Positions 1 through 11,556 of a stretch of 64,000 nt of DNA are shown one piece after another; within the stretch, counting starts at the first letter, position 1, and every line of letters starts with the position of its first letter. The stretch spans positions 186,001 to 250,000 of the forward strand of contig NW_026516224.1 of the NCBI RefSeq assembly GCF_025602895.1. Reading direction: 5' to 3'. The notes below the pieces were generated by a model. That model was not told the origin of the DNA. It did no database searches and was given only the letters and a program-made list of their open reading frames with translations. Position numbers and translations under genes: made by a program. This stretch comes from Polychytrium aggregatum. Its lineage: Eukaryota; Chytridiomycota; Chytridiomycetes; Polychytriales.

Positions 1-45
1 TCCATTAATCCATCAATCCATCAATCCATCAATCCCTCAATCCAC
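1..45. repeat. short tandem repeat, unit about 8 bp
   Basis: The first 45 bases are a run of the unit atcaatcc with slight variation. On the minus strand this lies downstream of a likely splice donor near 157 in the acyl-CoA synthetase gene, so it is probably intronic. It continues past the left edge. Confidence 0.7.
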
Positions 46-3000
46 CAGCGCCACCGTTGGCTTCTCGAGTCGTGGGGGTATATTTGTGGTGCTCATCGCT
101 GTTGCCAATGCTACAGCGAGGCCGCAGAGTTCGGGTTCTCAACCACTCAAAATCCTTTGCTATAGTACAAACCTCTCCGCGAGGGTTGGGCTGATCGTCA
201 ACGCGGTATCCCAGGTCGGCCACGTCCACCAATTTGGCCTCGTTGCAAAGGAATGGAACACCTGATCAAATGCGACCAGCATCGGATGATGCTGTTGGGT
301 CAGTATCATTCAAACAAGCTATTGTTGCTCAGTGCAGTCAACTGTATCCGCAACCGATAGTGCTACAGATGAGTTGCACTGCCACGGGTCGGTCGCATCC
401 AGACTCAACCGTGTCTCCTCAAGCGTCCTGGGACATCCAGGTTGCGTCAGCTCGCATCAGCTCGCGCCGGATTGCATACTCTTCAGTCAGACTCACCAAC
501 GTGCGCTCCAAAGGGCTGGAGGTGGTCGTACACCATCGTCACACATCCTCCTGCAAAGAGCTCCGTCAAGCCGTAGCCCTCCATGATTGGGCAGCCAAGG
601 GTAATGCGCAGGAACTCGAGGACTTTGGGCGAAATAGGAGCCGATCCCGTGAGCTGTCAAGCAATCAAAGAAGGCATGGTCAATTCCTCTCTTTGTAAGG
701 CTGTCTGTCGAAGATGGCGTCCGCACCCACGCTACTTCTCCCTCCACCTCCGCCCCCGTCTCGCGCATGTCTCGTCAATCTTGGATCTATCGGCAAGGCT
801 CGGCAGTATGCGTCGGGTCGATTCAACTCTACCATGAGACGGATCCGTCCGCCAAGCTTGTTCTGGATATTCTTGAAAACAATCTTGTCCCAGATAGTAT
901 CTCGCCTAACGCTACAACGATCAATACAACCAATAGACGATCAATACAGTCAGGCGACGGTCAGGAGCTAAGGCAAAGCCCACTTCTTCAGCCTCCCGGC
1001 TATGGCTGCGCTTGCCGACTGACGACTCACCAGCCGCTCTGAAGGAGACTGAGCTTTTGCGCGTACGCAAAGTCAAAGAGAATCTTGACGATGGGGCTGG
1101 ATTGAGAAATCTGGAGCTTCACGCGGTCATAGAGTCGAATGAGGAGGCGCGGAACGGCCGGGAAGACCTATGACACAGGCACAAAGCGTTAACTGCGGTA
1201 CGGATTCGGCGGACACAGGCCAATAATATGGTTATTACGGGTCACGGGCCGTCGCATCATTGCCCAGGGTATTGCCATCATTTAACGCGAGTCATACCGT
1301 GGGCTGACAAGCTTCAAAGTCGTCAAACAGCTGGGGAATGCTGCCGCGGTAGAACCCAATCTGCATGCCGCTATCGGTCGCCAAGGCGTAGAAGAGTGGG
1401 TCAGCTGATTCGGTTGGTCGAGGGGTAACATCGTCTCATCTATAAAGGATCCCTCGGCGTGCTAAAGCAAGCTGAGAGCTGCTGAATGGGCTTACTAGTA
1501 GGTGAAGGCGTAGGTCAAGGCTCTCTCAAGGTTGTGCGCCAAGGGCAACTGTAATCAAGACAGACGCGGGTCAGATTTGCCGATGGCTCAGGAGCCCGAA
1601 CAATGGCGTCGGTCGCAAAGGAATGGGGTCCATACAAACGATAAATGGCGATCCTGGTCGGTTAATGCCAGCTCCTTGGGGAACGTTTCGACGATGCCAA
1701 ATATGCAGGCTTGCATCGGCCATAGCCAATTTGCCAGGTGTGCGGTGTTGTGAAGCGAGAAAAGGTGGGAGTGGGTGAGGGTTTTAGTTCGGAGGAACAA
1801 CACAATCCATGCACAAATGAGTCAGGTCCTTGTGTGCGGATGTCTGATGTGCTCTGAAGGCTGCCTGAACTCACCGACGGCGTTACTGTGCAGACCAATG
1901 ACGCCCTTGGGGCTGCCGGTCGTTCCTGAGGTGAAGCAGATCTGGAACAGCGAGTCAATGTGGGTCTTAACCAACAGCAATACAGCTCCAAATACGACCG
2001 CTTGTGCTCACGATAGCCGATGCGCACGTACCGTGAAGACATCGCTAGGCTTTGGAGGCACATGTGGAAGCTGATTGCCGGCACCGATCCTGTGTTATCA
2101 TTGGAGCAAGTACATGATACATGAGTCAACTGCATCGGCGACTATCGACTTTCAAGGACAAGCTACCTTCCCTCGTTTGAGGGGAAAGAGCATCCCATGC
2201 TGCCTCAGTGTTGGGCATCGACCTGTCAAGTGCTGTGTGCCGCGACACTCACTTCTCGACCTCGGCCAGCGTCAGGATCTTGGCCGAGTCCTCGGCAGCC
2301 CTCTGAACTAGATCTGCCGATACGGTCTCCGCATCTGTAACGACGATGGCCTTTGACAAACAAGAAATCAGCCATCACAGCCAAGTTGCTGGGCGCGGCG
2401 CTGGTCATCTTGCACCGGTCATGGAGAACTTGCTCTCTAATACCCCCTCTCCATGCATGCAATCGAGCTGTATCATAATCACCTACCTTCAGTTGGGGGC
2501 ACTTCTTCAAGAGCTCAAAGATCCGATCCAGGTTCTTGGAGGAGGACACGACGATCTTCATCTCGGTCAAGTTGATGATGTACTCGAGCGAGTTTTGATC
2601 AAAGGTCTCATAGAGCGGAACCGAAACCAGGCTGTAGCTCGCGCAACCTGACGGCAGCCAAAGTGACGAGGCATCGCCAACAAGACATCAGCGACGACGG
2701 TCGAGAGCACGCCAATGCGACAGGGTGTGGTGGGATTCGAGTGCAATGCGGTTTCGAGCCCAATGCGTTTTCTGGTGCAATACGCATTCGGGTGCAATGC
2801 CCTTCCAAAAGCTGTAGCCGGTCGCTACGATTTCGACCCAAGAAGGCCATGTTCGCACACTTACTGAGATCGGTGACCAACCAGGCTGGATAGGAAAGGA
2901 GGCAGCTGCATCAGACCGCCGGGCCGATGATAGAGCAGATAGATCGTTCGGAATGCGGGTTCGCGGCCTACCTGGTGAGTTCTGCAAACAGATGCCCACA

Positions 3001-3957
3001 TTGTCGGAGCTGCCGGGCTTGAGACCAGCGACGGCGCAGAGTCCCGAGCCCAGGTTGGTGGCCCGGACGGCGACTTGGTCTGGGCGGCGAGACGAGGAAA
3101 TGGCATGATGGTCCGATGTACATTAGCATCACTCATCTGGCGGAAGCACACTGGGAATGACTCGGTTTGCGAGAGCCCTGCATAGCCATCCATCCATCCA
3201 TTCACCCATCCACCCATCATGTCTGCCTCCACGATGCCATTGCGGTACTCTCACCATAAGTAATCCATTCATATGGTCCGGCGCCAACACGATGGCCGAG
3301 ATAAGGCTTGCCAGAGTTGTTCTTCAGGGAGGACTGGAACAGCTCTGCGGGAGAAACGGAGGAGGCCCACATCAACACAATGAGGACTGCACCACAGCGG
3401 CATCTGTAATCTGCTGGCCTGAACTGGCACAAGGAGGTGGAAGTGAACGAAGATGGCTATAGCATCTTTCCGTCGCCATCGTGACCACCATCGCCAGGTC
3501 CTACCGTAGACCGTCAGACAGTCGCCTTTGCTCGAGGTTCGCAGCAGCGGAACGCCGTTTGGAGTGCCTCTGTTTCGGATGATGGCAGTTTCGCCTTGAA
3601 CTCGGGTTCGGGCAATCTGCAGATCGGCCGCATATAAAGGAGGTCAATCTTGGCTGGGCGAATGCCGTCATGGCTCGGCAGCCACGGAGTCACCGGAGCA
3701 AAGCTGCTCTCGCAAAGTGTCGCCCGCCAAGGATTGCGAGTGGGAATGTGGTCAACTCACATCGCTCTGGCTTCGGAGGTGGGCCGGGTGGATGTCCGGT
3801 TCAGGGGCAGATCTGAGGTAGGCAACCGTGCCGGCGAGGGCTGCAGCAGAACGAGTGCAACGGATGAGCAAGAGCAGCGAAACAGGGGCGGTGGATTGCC
3901 ATCGTCAAACTTGCCGACGGCGCCTCCCAGGGCGAGGGTAGCAGTGTCCAAGTTCAT
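1..3957 (-). CDS. long-chain fatty-acid CoA ligase (ACSL/FAA family), 3' end outside window
   Basis: ATP-dependent activation of long-chain fatty acids to acyl-CoA (EC 6.2.1.3), normally on ER, peroxisome or lipid-droplet membranes. Reading right to left, spliced exons give a start MNLDTATLALGG (3957), an N-terminal stretch PNGVPLLRTS (~3560), ELFQSSLKNN and YEWITYGE (~3340-3260), NVGICLQNSP (~2990), PLYETFDQ then EYIINLTEMKIVV (~2600-2530), the AMP-binding P-loop TSGTTGSPKG (~1900), and LTGSAPISP followed by GCPIMEGYGLTE (~660-560). Near 220 comes NEAKLVDVADLGY with PRGE. These are the ACSL motifs in order. At least seven introns are evident; one clear case joins TVY to ELFQ across about 3346-3515. 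The C-terminal Lys motif region lies beyond the left edge. The exact N-terminal exon structure is uncertain. A transposon deletion derivative sits about 350 bp upstream of the start. Confidence 0.9.
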
Positions 3958-4136
3958 GATGTGGGCGATGCGGGCGAGAGCGCAAAGCCTGCGCTGGCAA
4001 ACCCAAGACGGAAAATCATCCCATTGATCCAGGCCAGCCCTCCTCGGCTTGGCGGTGGGCCCTTGTGCATTGTCGCGGTGCTGGTCCGAGGCGATCCAGG
4101 GTGTCGCACCCACCACCCCAGGACGCAGCAGAGCGC

Positions 4137-4168
4137 TGTTGGCACCGCTGTTGGCACCGCTGTTGGCC
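4137..4168. repeat. 12-bp tandem repeat, about 2.7 copies
   Basis: The unit gctgttggcacc is repeated directly upstream of the acyl-CoA synthetase start region. No function is evident. Confidence 0.7.
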
Positions 4169-4302
4169 TTCCGGATCTCAAATGCGCACATGTCCAGGAG
4201 TGGTCGTCGGGGTTGGAACATCTGGACCTCTAGTCGAAAGCGCCTGTGTCGCTGCCGGCGGTGCGTGGGAAATTCTATGCCGGATCGCGGGTTCTTCTGC
4301 TA

Positions 4303-4628
4303 CTGTCATTCCAATAAAAACGGGACACCTTGGTTTTTGGTCATTGACCGAATATTTCGTTTCCAAACACCATCGCGCGCTGGTGGTGACCATTCTGTGA
4401 TGCGGTGCTTCGCCCTCATCCATGGCCTGAGAAACGTTGCCTCCATATTCAGTATGTCCAAGAGCACCACTCACCGCTGGCACTCCGGGATCAGTGTGCA
4501 TGTCGATTGTGGAGACTGGAGAGCGACCGGTGGTCTTCACTCGGAGGCTGCCAAAGTGATCTGTTTATTTCTTATGGCATAGTTAGACGCATGCCATCAC
4601 ATACTACATGTTCATGGAAGCGGGTGTG
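4303..4628 (+). mobile_element. internal-deletion derivative of the transposase-Fanzor element, right end lost
   Basis: A flanking TA at 4301-4302 is followed by ATTCCAATAAAAACGGGACA, matching the left end of the full element at 46307. The next bases match the transposase 5' region, including the codons for VASIFS and HRWH (4438-4485). Near 4497 the sequence jumps to the 3' end of the Fanzor gene (matching 49752 onward), running through the Fanzor stop region to ttcatggaa. The right terminal inverted repeat is not recognisable; similarity stops near 4628. The reading frames are broken, so the element is non-autonomous. It lies between the acyl-CoA synthetase start and the SIKE-like gene stop. 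Confidence 0.85.
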
Positions 4629-4816
4629 GTGTAGCCTCGAACGATCAGATACCCGTATTGGATGCAGGAGCGCTGTATCGTCAGCTTTGCGACTGACTTC
4701 GTGCCGAGCCGAGTAGATGTATCCATGTCGCAAGGCTCCACATGTATTTGGTGTTGAAGGCGCCGGCTTTATCATCATTGGTAGCAGAGGCATGGCCGTG
4801 TCCCAAGTGATCAGGT

Positions 4817-5888
4817 CTAAACGGATTGCTCGGGCTGCTTGAGGGCAAGCAGCTCCCGGAGTGCTTCATTCTCCCGCAACAGCGCCTGCGACGCAGCGGC
4901 CATGTCCAAGTCGCAGTCCTGGCTTAGTGCCTCTCGGATGGCTGTGTGAGCCCGACACAGATCGGCTTCGAGCAGCGCCTTCTCGGATTGTAGGGTGTGG
5001 ATTTCAGTCTGGAGGGCGACCGGTGCCGCATCATGAAGGGTCAGTCTCGCTGAATGCTGCTCGGCTCAAGCGGCGCTGTTGCGAGCGGACCCACCTGCAT
5101 TTCATCGAGCATGGCCTGGACTTGTTCCCGGACAGCTGCTTTCTCTGCGACAACAAATGCCTGGACGATATGCGATCATGAGTCTGGGTCGATGTTGTCT
5201 CTTTGCTTCGAGCACCAACCAATCCATCCGGACTCGGTCTCTGCGAGAACAGTGCCCCACCACCAGCAAATGCATACCGTCTGTTTGCGGAACTGTGTCA
5301 TGATCAGTTCGATAGCTTGCTCGTACTGCTTGACTGTTTGTTTGAGCACCATGTTTTCGCTGCGGACTTGGTCCAGGGGCGAGTCGGGAACCGCTGGGCA
5401 CGATCAACAGTTGACGATTAGTGTGCTGGTGGGATTGATGCTGCCAGGCTGCCGATTTCCGCCTCACGATACTGATAGCCCCCGAGCCGTGATATCCGAC
5501 GAGCCTATGTCGAGTGTCGATTTACCCTGAGCGGCCGGAGCTTTTGGTTTGAATGTTTTGACTTGTTCCTGCACGAGACTCTGCAGTCAGCATGCTGACC
5601 GTCAAGGGACGATCGACGGACAGCGGGTCATTCTGGCAAAGGCTGAGGTGCCAGTGCAAGCATGCGGAGAGAACAAGTGGTCTGGACGCTCACCTTGAGC
5701 GAACTGGTGACGCTGTGTAGCTGGATGATGGTTTCCTCTGCTTTGGACAAGCGGTCCGAGAGCTGGGCGGTGAGCTGCGAGAGCCGCTGGGCGACAGGGT
5801 CGGCAGCGGCTGCCTGAGACGGCAGCAGCGGTGGCTGCGACAGCGACGAGGAGGGCGAGGCGGAGACCGAAGGAGGCGACGCAGACAT
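4817..5888 (-). CDS. SIKE/FGFR1OP2-like coiled-coil protein
   Basis: A short, almost wholly coiled-coil protein built from about five exons. It starts MSASPPSVSASPSSSLSQPP (5888), then DRLSKAEETIIQLHSVTSSL (~5770-5700), SLVQEQVKTFKPKAP (~5580), SENMVLKQTVKQYEQAIELI (~5370-5300) and AFVVAEKAAVREQVQAMLDE (~5160-5100), and ends in the exon with LLRENEALRELLALKQPEQ (stop at 4817). The block resembling 'EN.L...L.QYE.AIELIM...R.QT' is characteristic of the SIKE1/FGFR1OP2 family, which are adaptors of the STRIPAK phosphatase-kinase complex. The family call rests on this block plus overall length. A generic coiled-coil protein is the alternative. It is divergent with the SAM-Sel1 gene. Confidence 0.6.
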
Positions 5889-5942
5889 GGCAGTGGCCGA
5901 CCGGCGGTGCGATGAGGGACAATCGAACGAGAGAGGAGCCGC

Positions 5943-5990
5943 GGGCTGGTCTTGGGCTGGTCTTGGGCTGGTCTTGGGCTGGTCTTGGGT
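5943..5990. repeat. 11-bp tandem repeat, about 4.3 copies
   Basis: The unit ggctggtcttg repeats perfectly upstream of the SIKE-like start. Confidence 0.85.
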
Positions 5991-6140
5991 TGCCGCCGAG
6001 ATCATGCCTGTTCCCTTGTCTCTCGTGGGGCTTGGGAGGCCGTTGGGGCGGGTTCTTGCCGCATCTGCTCCGTTGCATCTGTTGCCGGATTCGCTGCCTC
6101 CACTGCATCCATTGCATCGATCGCCGCATCGATCGCTGCG

Positions 6141-6245
6141 TCTATTGCGGAACCCCCTCTGTCTATTGCGGAACCCCCTCTGTCTATTGCGGAACCCCCT
6201 CTGTCTATTGCGGAACCCCCTCTGTCTATCGCCGAGTCCCTTTTG
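6141..6245. repeat. 21-bp tandem repeat, four exact copies plus one degenerate
   Basis: The 21-base unit begins tctattgcgg and continues aaccccctctg. Four copies are identical and a fifth (6225-6245) is diverged. Confidence 0.9.
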
Positions 6246-6771
6246 TCTATCGCACCGGTCTCGTCTGGCCTGTCGACGATCTGGCGGCGGCAGTCCCATT
6301 CGCTTCCTGTTCTCGGCCCCGTCTTTTGAATCCAACTCCAGTCTTCTGCCCACCCCCTCGCCGCTTGTTTTTTTTTTTTTTCCTCCGTGCCTGGCCTTCA
6401 CCGCAGGGCGCTGTTTCGCTTTCGGGTGTTGATCTTTACCGCACTGTCGGGCTCCCGCCCCCTGTCCATCTCCCGGACTCGCTGGGCAAACTTTTGTTCC
6501 AACTCGCACTCACCGCTCCCCTCCGACCCGCCCCCTGTGTGTCGTCTTGCCTCCGATGGTACGTTCGCAACCAGCTCCACGCATCTCTGGCTGCCGTCTC
6601 GCTCCTCGCGATGCCCGGTGCGGATTTCCGACACCAAGTTCGTCATCGTCTGCTTCGGGTTGATTCTCACCCTGCCCTCCTGCTTTCTCTCTGGATAATT
6701 CATCGACTGGACTCATTATATCTCAACAACATCGCGCTTTGATGCTCCAAATTATTCCCGCCGTCGGTTAG

Positions 6772-9700
6772 ATGCAGGACGAAACGCCCGCCGTCAGATC
6801 CTGGCTCACAAGGCACAACTTCACTCCGTACATCTCCATATTGCTAGCCCAAGGCTTCGACACCCTCGATGTGGTCAGTCTCTGTTCTTGTTTCAGCTGC
6901 GTGTGCTTCTCCAAACCGTCGCTATAGCGCCAGCCGCCACATGCCTCTGCCCTCCTACCTCAGCTGCATTGCTTACATTTATCCCGCCATCCGCTCCTTC
7001 GCCCGGATCCGAAACGCCACCATCGATCTGGTCTCTCGCGGCGGGGAATGGTAACCATCTAGTTGCTGGACATGAGCCGAGACGAGCTTTTGGGATGCGG
7101 CTTGGCTGTAGGCCACGCAAATCGGTTTCTCAAGGCTGCTCGACGCGAGCGGCTCGTCTTGGCCGCCCAGGCGGGTTTAACCAACTCTGCGTTTGCTCTA
7201 TCGGACCAACCGCCGTCCATGGTTGTGGGAAACCTGCTCGACTCTCAAATCGCAAGCAGCTCTCTGCTCTCAGCGGGCTCCATGTTCGACATCAATGTAG
7301 GCGCAGACTAGCCGAACGCTGGCGTTTCTTCCCGGCAGATTCTCCGTTGAAAAACTGCGGTCCCGCTCGATGCTCAGTTCCTTTCTGACCAACTCCTTTG
7401 CAAATAGATGCATGACTTTGGACCCGATATGCCGTCAATTTCACCTTCGGTCCTCCATGATCTCCATGATCCCCATGCTCCAGCAGCAGCTTCGATCGCG
7501 ACCCCGGAGAGCATCGTTCCAGACTCACCGGGATCTAGCTCCACAGCGAACTTGGTATCACCAGCCACAGCCATTCAGCCGCCGCATCAGCCGACCCGGC
7601 CCCAGTCGCCCGCCAGTGAACACAGCGACGCCAGCCACTCCTCGGATGGAAACCACTCGCATGACTCGAGCGAAAGCGACTCCTCGGGCGATGAATCCGA
7701 TCACGGCTCCGACTCCGCTACCGACGCTGCTGATCAGCCGATGACTCACTCAGCCCCCTGTCGCTCACCGGCCAAGCGCGCAAACCCAGAAAAAGCCCAT
7801 CGTACCGCAACAGGAGACCACGGTTCTGGATGCTCCACAATCGTGCCGGTCTTGGAGCATCCAAACGACATGAGCATGGACGACCCATCAGATGAGGTGC
7901 GTAGGCTCCGTTCGAGTGTTGTGTGCCCAAGTCGACGTTCATTAGTTCCGCCTGGATGTATGGACCCGCTGCTTGGTCGGTGCAAATCCCATGTAGGTCT
8001 CGATGGGGCCTAACCCTCTCTCTGAACTCTCTCTGGATGATACATCTGGCTTCACCCAGGAGGGTGAATTCATCGGAGCGAATGGCAAGAGCCTGTACCT
8101 CCTCAATAACCTTAGGCCGATCGAAGACTCTGAGGTAGTTCTGACTGATGGCGAGAACGAACAGGTGAGCTACCACGACTCTGGTGCTCCTGCTGAGTCA
8201 ATACATCATCTTGATCGCCACGCTGATCATAGTTTGCATTGTGTTAGAATGCTCTGAGCCGATATAACACCGTAACAAACTTTGGATTTACAAAGACGGA
8301 GTTGGAGCATGTAAGTTGGCAGATACTCGCCACCTTCCGCATTGATTTCGTCTGTGGCGGCTTCCTTACTGTTGCTTGGGATGCTATGGGGTCTGTCCGA
8401 CCATTTCGGTCGATTTCTGCACACAGCCACTACTGGCGGGTCGGGATCCGCTGCTGACTCATCGATCCGACATGGTGCCCCTTTGGATACAGCTCGGGTT
8501 CTCCACCAACCAAACTCTGAGGCAGTGGAATCCAGAGGCTCTCTTCAGGCTTTCGGTGATGCTGCTGAACGTCGACGCGCAAACAGCAGCGGACCCCAAC
8601 CCTCGAGCGCTGGCGCTGCTTTCGTACTGCTCGGAAGGGCTCAGCCACTTACAGTCACGATATATCCTAGCTTGGATGTACCTAATCGGCTGGGCGGTCA
8701 AGCAGAACATCCCCAAGGCGGTCCAGTATCTGAAGCGGCTGATTCAGAGGGCTCAGCAAGTCTCGTCGCATGAATTGACCCCCCCGTCGGCCTTTCTCAT
8801 CGGCTTCCTTTACTTCAATGGCGTCGGTGTCGAAAAGGATAGCGATCAAGCGTCCTACTACTACCGCCAGTCGCTTTGCTCGAACTTCAAGCTTGCTGAA
8901 GAGCTGTTTGCATACAGTTCTGAAGGAGATGATCCCAGAAAATTCAGCTGCGACTCTGAGATGGCCAAGGAGTTCCTTCAGTGGTGCAAACGCGGCGCCC
9001 TGCTGGACCGAGCTTTTGCCATCCATCTTCTGGGTGATTGCTCTTACTTTGGGCACGGCACCGCTTTCAACTACCGCCAAGCTGCCAAGTACTACACCGA
9101 GGCCGTCCACTCGCACTCCTTTGCGCCATCGCAGTTCTGTCTGGGCATGTGCTACGAAGAAGGTCAAGGCGTCGAGCAAGACTTTGGCTACGCCTGGAAC
9201 CTCTACCATGCAAGCGCCTTCCAGGGCGACGCCCTTGCAGAGTTCCATCTGGGGATGTATTACTACAATGGCGATGAAGCCAACGGCTGCGACACTCGTG
9301 TCGACTACACATATGTCGACGGCAGAAAAAAGAAAGCCAGTCTGGTGCTGAGGACCAAGGATATTGACAAGGCATTGGTCTGGCTCAAGCAAAGCGCCAA
9401 GCAAGGTTTCTGGAAGGCTCAAGCGCAGCTGGCCGATATCTATTTCTTCGGTGAGCCCGGCGTCACGGCCATCGTCACGCAGGCGGCTCGGTGGTATCTT
9501 CGTGCCGCCAACCATGGCTACGCACAAGCGCAGAAGGACATTGCCGAATGCTACTCCGCGGGCACGGGCGTCCGGAAGAACCACAGCGAGGCCTTCCGAT
9601 GGAATTTGATTGCTGCCTGCGAGGGCCATCCCGTTGCCCAAAACAACCTTGGCGTTAGCTACAGCGATGGAGTTGGAGTCATCCAAGATTACCAAAAGGC

Positions 9701-10376
9701 CAAGGAATGGTTCGAAAAGAGCGCGGCGCAAGGAAACGAGATGGCCAAGCGAAACTTGACCATTTATCGACAGGACATCGAAGACGATGCCTTTTTCCAG
9801 CACCACTTGAAGCTTGCCGAGCGCGGGGATACCCGAAGCATGTATGAAGTGGGCGAATGCTACTTCAGCGGCCTTCACCAAGTCAAGGAAGACCACAGTG
9901 TGGCCCTCCACTACTTCAGAAGGTGCATCGAGGCGGACGATCCGGATCCCCGTGTCTACAACGCCCTCGGAAAATGCTATCTTGATGGCAGGGGCGTAGA
10001 TGTCGACAAGGATCGAGCCGTTCAGCTCTTTCAACAAGGCCAGGCCCTCAACGACCCAGACGCCACCGTCCATCTTGGGATCTGCTACCGGGACGGGATC
10101 GTGGTTCCCAAAAACGAGGTGATCGCCGTGAAACTCTTTGAACGTGCCACCGAACTGAACAGTGCCGAGGCATGGGAGTGTCTTGGCAAGCTCTTGCAGA
10201 CCTCGTCCGATGAGAAGGAGGCGTCCAGAGCCCGGTCCTACTTGAAAATGGCCAAGAGCATGAATCCAGAAAAGTACAAGAGGATGAACACCTCGGCCCC
10301 GAGGAAGGCAAGGGTCGGTGTCACCTCGACCAGGGCGAGGGGCAAAGCCGCGGTGGGCTCCCGCAAGAAGAAATGA
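6772..10376 (+). CDS. SAM domain plus Sel1-like repeat protein
   Basis: The first exon starts MQDETPAVRSWLTRHNFTPY (6772). Splicing from GAT GTG|gtcagt (~6871) to tctag|TTGCTGGAC (~7063) creates the SAM-domain join FDTLDV-LLDMSRDELLGCGL. Later exons give a Ser/Asp-rich linker (SSDGNHSHDSSESDSSGDES, ~7640-7700), then NPLSELSLDDTSGF (~8005). The last, long exon (from about 8427) encodes at least ten Sel1-type repeats, for example FLIGFLYFNGVGVEKDSDQA, LGVSYSDGVGVIQDYQKAKE and LGKCYLDGRGVDVDKDRA. The C-terminus is basic (RKARVGVTSTRARGKAAVGS). Sel1 repeats form solvent-exposed alpha-solenoids that scaffold protein complexes. The SAM domain suggests oligomerisation. No transmembrane segment or signal peptide is visible, so HRD3/SEL1L itself is unlikely. 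The specific partner is unknown. Confidence 0.85.
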
Positions 10377-10702
10377 AGGTCTCCCAATGAAGCCGGGCTT
10401 TCTTGGCCGAGCGACGACGGTATCGTTGTTGCCCACCCAGACCGTGAATGCGGCCGAAAGGATACCCCACTCAAGCCACCACTCCAGTGTCCTTCACTCT
10501 CGTGGCTGTCCATGGTGGCCCAAACCCCACCCTTGCTTCACCATCTTTATCATCGCATGAAGTATCACTCGCCGTTGTCTGTGAACTGGAGCCGCCGACC
10601 ATGCCATGCTCGATCTTGCTTTGTGCAGCACCAAAGCTCGGCGGCCCAATGTCAAATCTGTGCACGTTGCTCTGTTTTTCTTTTCCTCCCTTATTTAGTC
10701 AT
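10377..10702. other. intergenic space between convergent genes
   Basis: This lies between the stop of the Sel1 gene and the predicted stop of the SUMO-ligase gene. Nothing recognisable is seen. It presumably holds both 3' UTRs. Confidence 0.5.
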
Positions 10703-11510
10703 TTACTCATTCATCGGCCACTGCACCCCCCTCGTGATTTCGCGCCGAGAAGACAGCAATGGTGGTAGCAGAAGCGCGGCTGTGACAAAAGCGTTCTCTG
10801 AGGCCGAACAAAAACAAGCAGTGATATTTACAATTTGATGTTTGCCAAGGGCCGGAAGGTGGTCCCGTTCGCTGATACTGAGAAGCGCGTGACGTTTGGA
10901 AACTTGAGCAAGAGATGGAAGAAGGCGCTGCTGAATCGGAGATCCTGCACGCATCATCCCGTCGACAACATCAAAAAGAGGGTGCCTTACCATCAGAAAG
11001 CTGCTCCGTGCAGGCGCGAGAACAAAACCTATATACTCCTCCTCCTTCCCCACGCTTTGACGAACCTCGTCCGGAGATATCTTGATGTGGCACACTGGAC
11101 AGCGCCGCTCGTCTTCATCATTGGCCGAGACCAGGAACGACTGATTGCTCGTCGCAACGTCGGAGCAGAAAGGAGCCGTCGCCGGTCGGTAGCCGAGTGG
11201 GTGCATACGAGAGAGGCGGTAGGGGCGGTGTAAGCACAGGTACTGTCCAGAGCCAGCAAGTCCACCAGACCGCAAGACCAACAGCTGACGCCATGGTATT
11301 GCGCCGTTGTAGATCCATACCGCCAGATCAAAGCACTGGAAGTGCCGACAGTTCATTCCGCTGACAGGGTAGAGCACACGGGTGGCGCCGATTGGGCACA
11401 CCAGCGAGACGATTTCATCTTCCAGCTCGGCCTGAGGAGCCTCTGTGGGTCTGGGTGGCGATGTGGCTATAGGAGACTGAGATTGATCGAGCGATGCTTC
11501 CGCTGGAGCC

Positions 11511-11556
<46 letters not shown>

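Larger units (their letters stand above)
5889..6771. promoter_or_regulatory. divergent intergenic region with two minisatellites
   Basis: This 880-bp region separates two divergent starts (5888 minus, 6772 plus) and should contain both promoters. It holds an 11-bp array (5943-5990), a 21-bp array (6141-6245) and a T-run at about 6369-6382. No convincing TATA box was identified. Long open frames here are low-complexity and are not called as genes. Confidence 0.5.

Noticed and set aside
5943-6245. Tandem arrays considered as a CRISPR
   Set aside because: Units are contiguous with no spacers, and the genome is eukaryotic.
5831-6742. Long plus-strand and minus-strand frames in the 5.8-6.7 kb interval
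   Set aside because: Low-complexity translation of the minisatellites. The real minus-strand exon is confined to the part below 5888.
6888-7388. Continuous plus-strand frame over the SAM gene introns
   Set aside because: A spliced path restores the SAM domain and fits canonical GT-AG sites; the continuous frame does not.
8682-10436. Long minus-strand open frame antisense to the Sel1 gene
   Set aside because: It mirrors a highly repetitive, GC-biased coding exon. The plus strand has clear Sel1 repeats and matching splice sites, and the antisense product has no recognisable motif.
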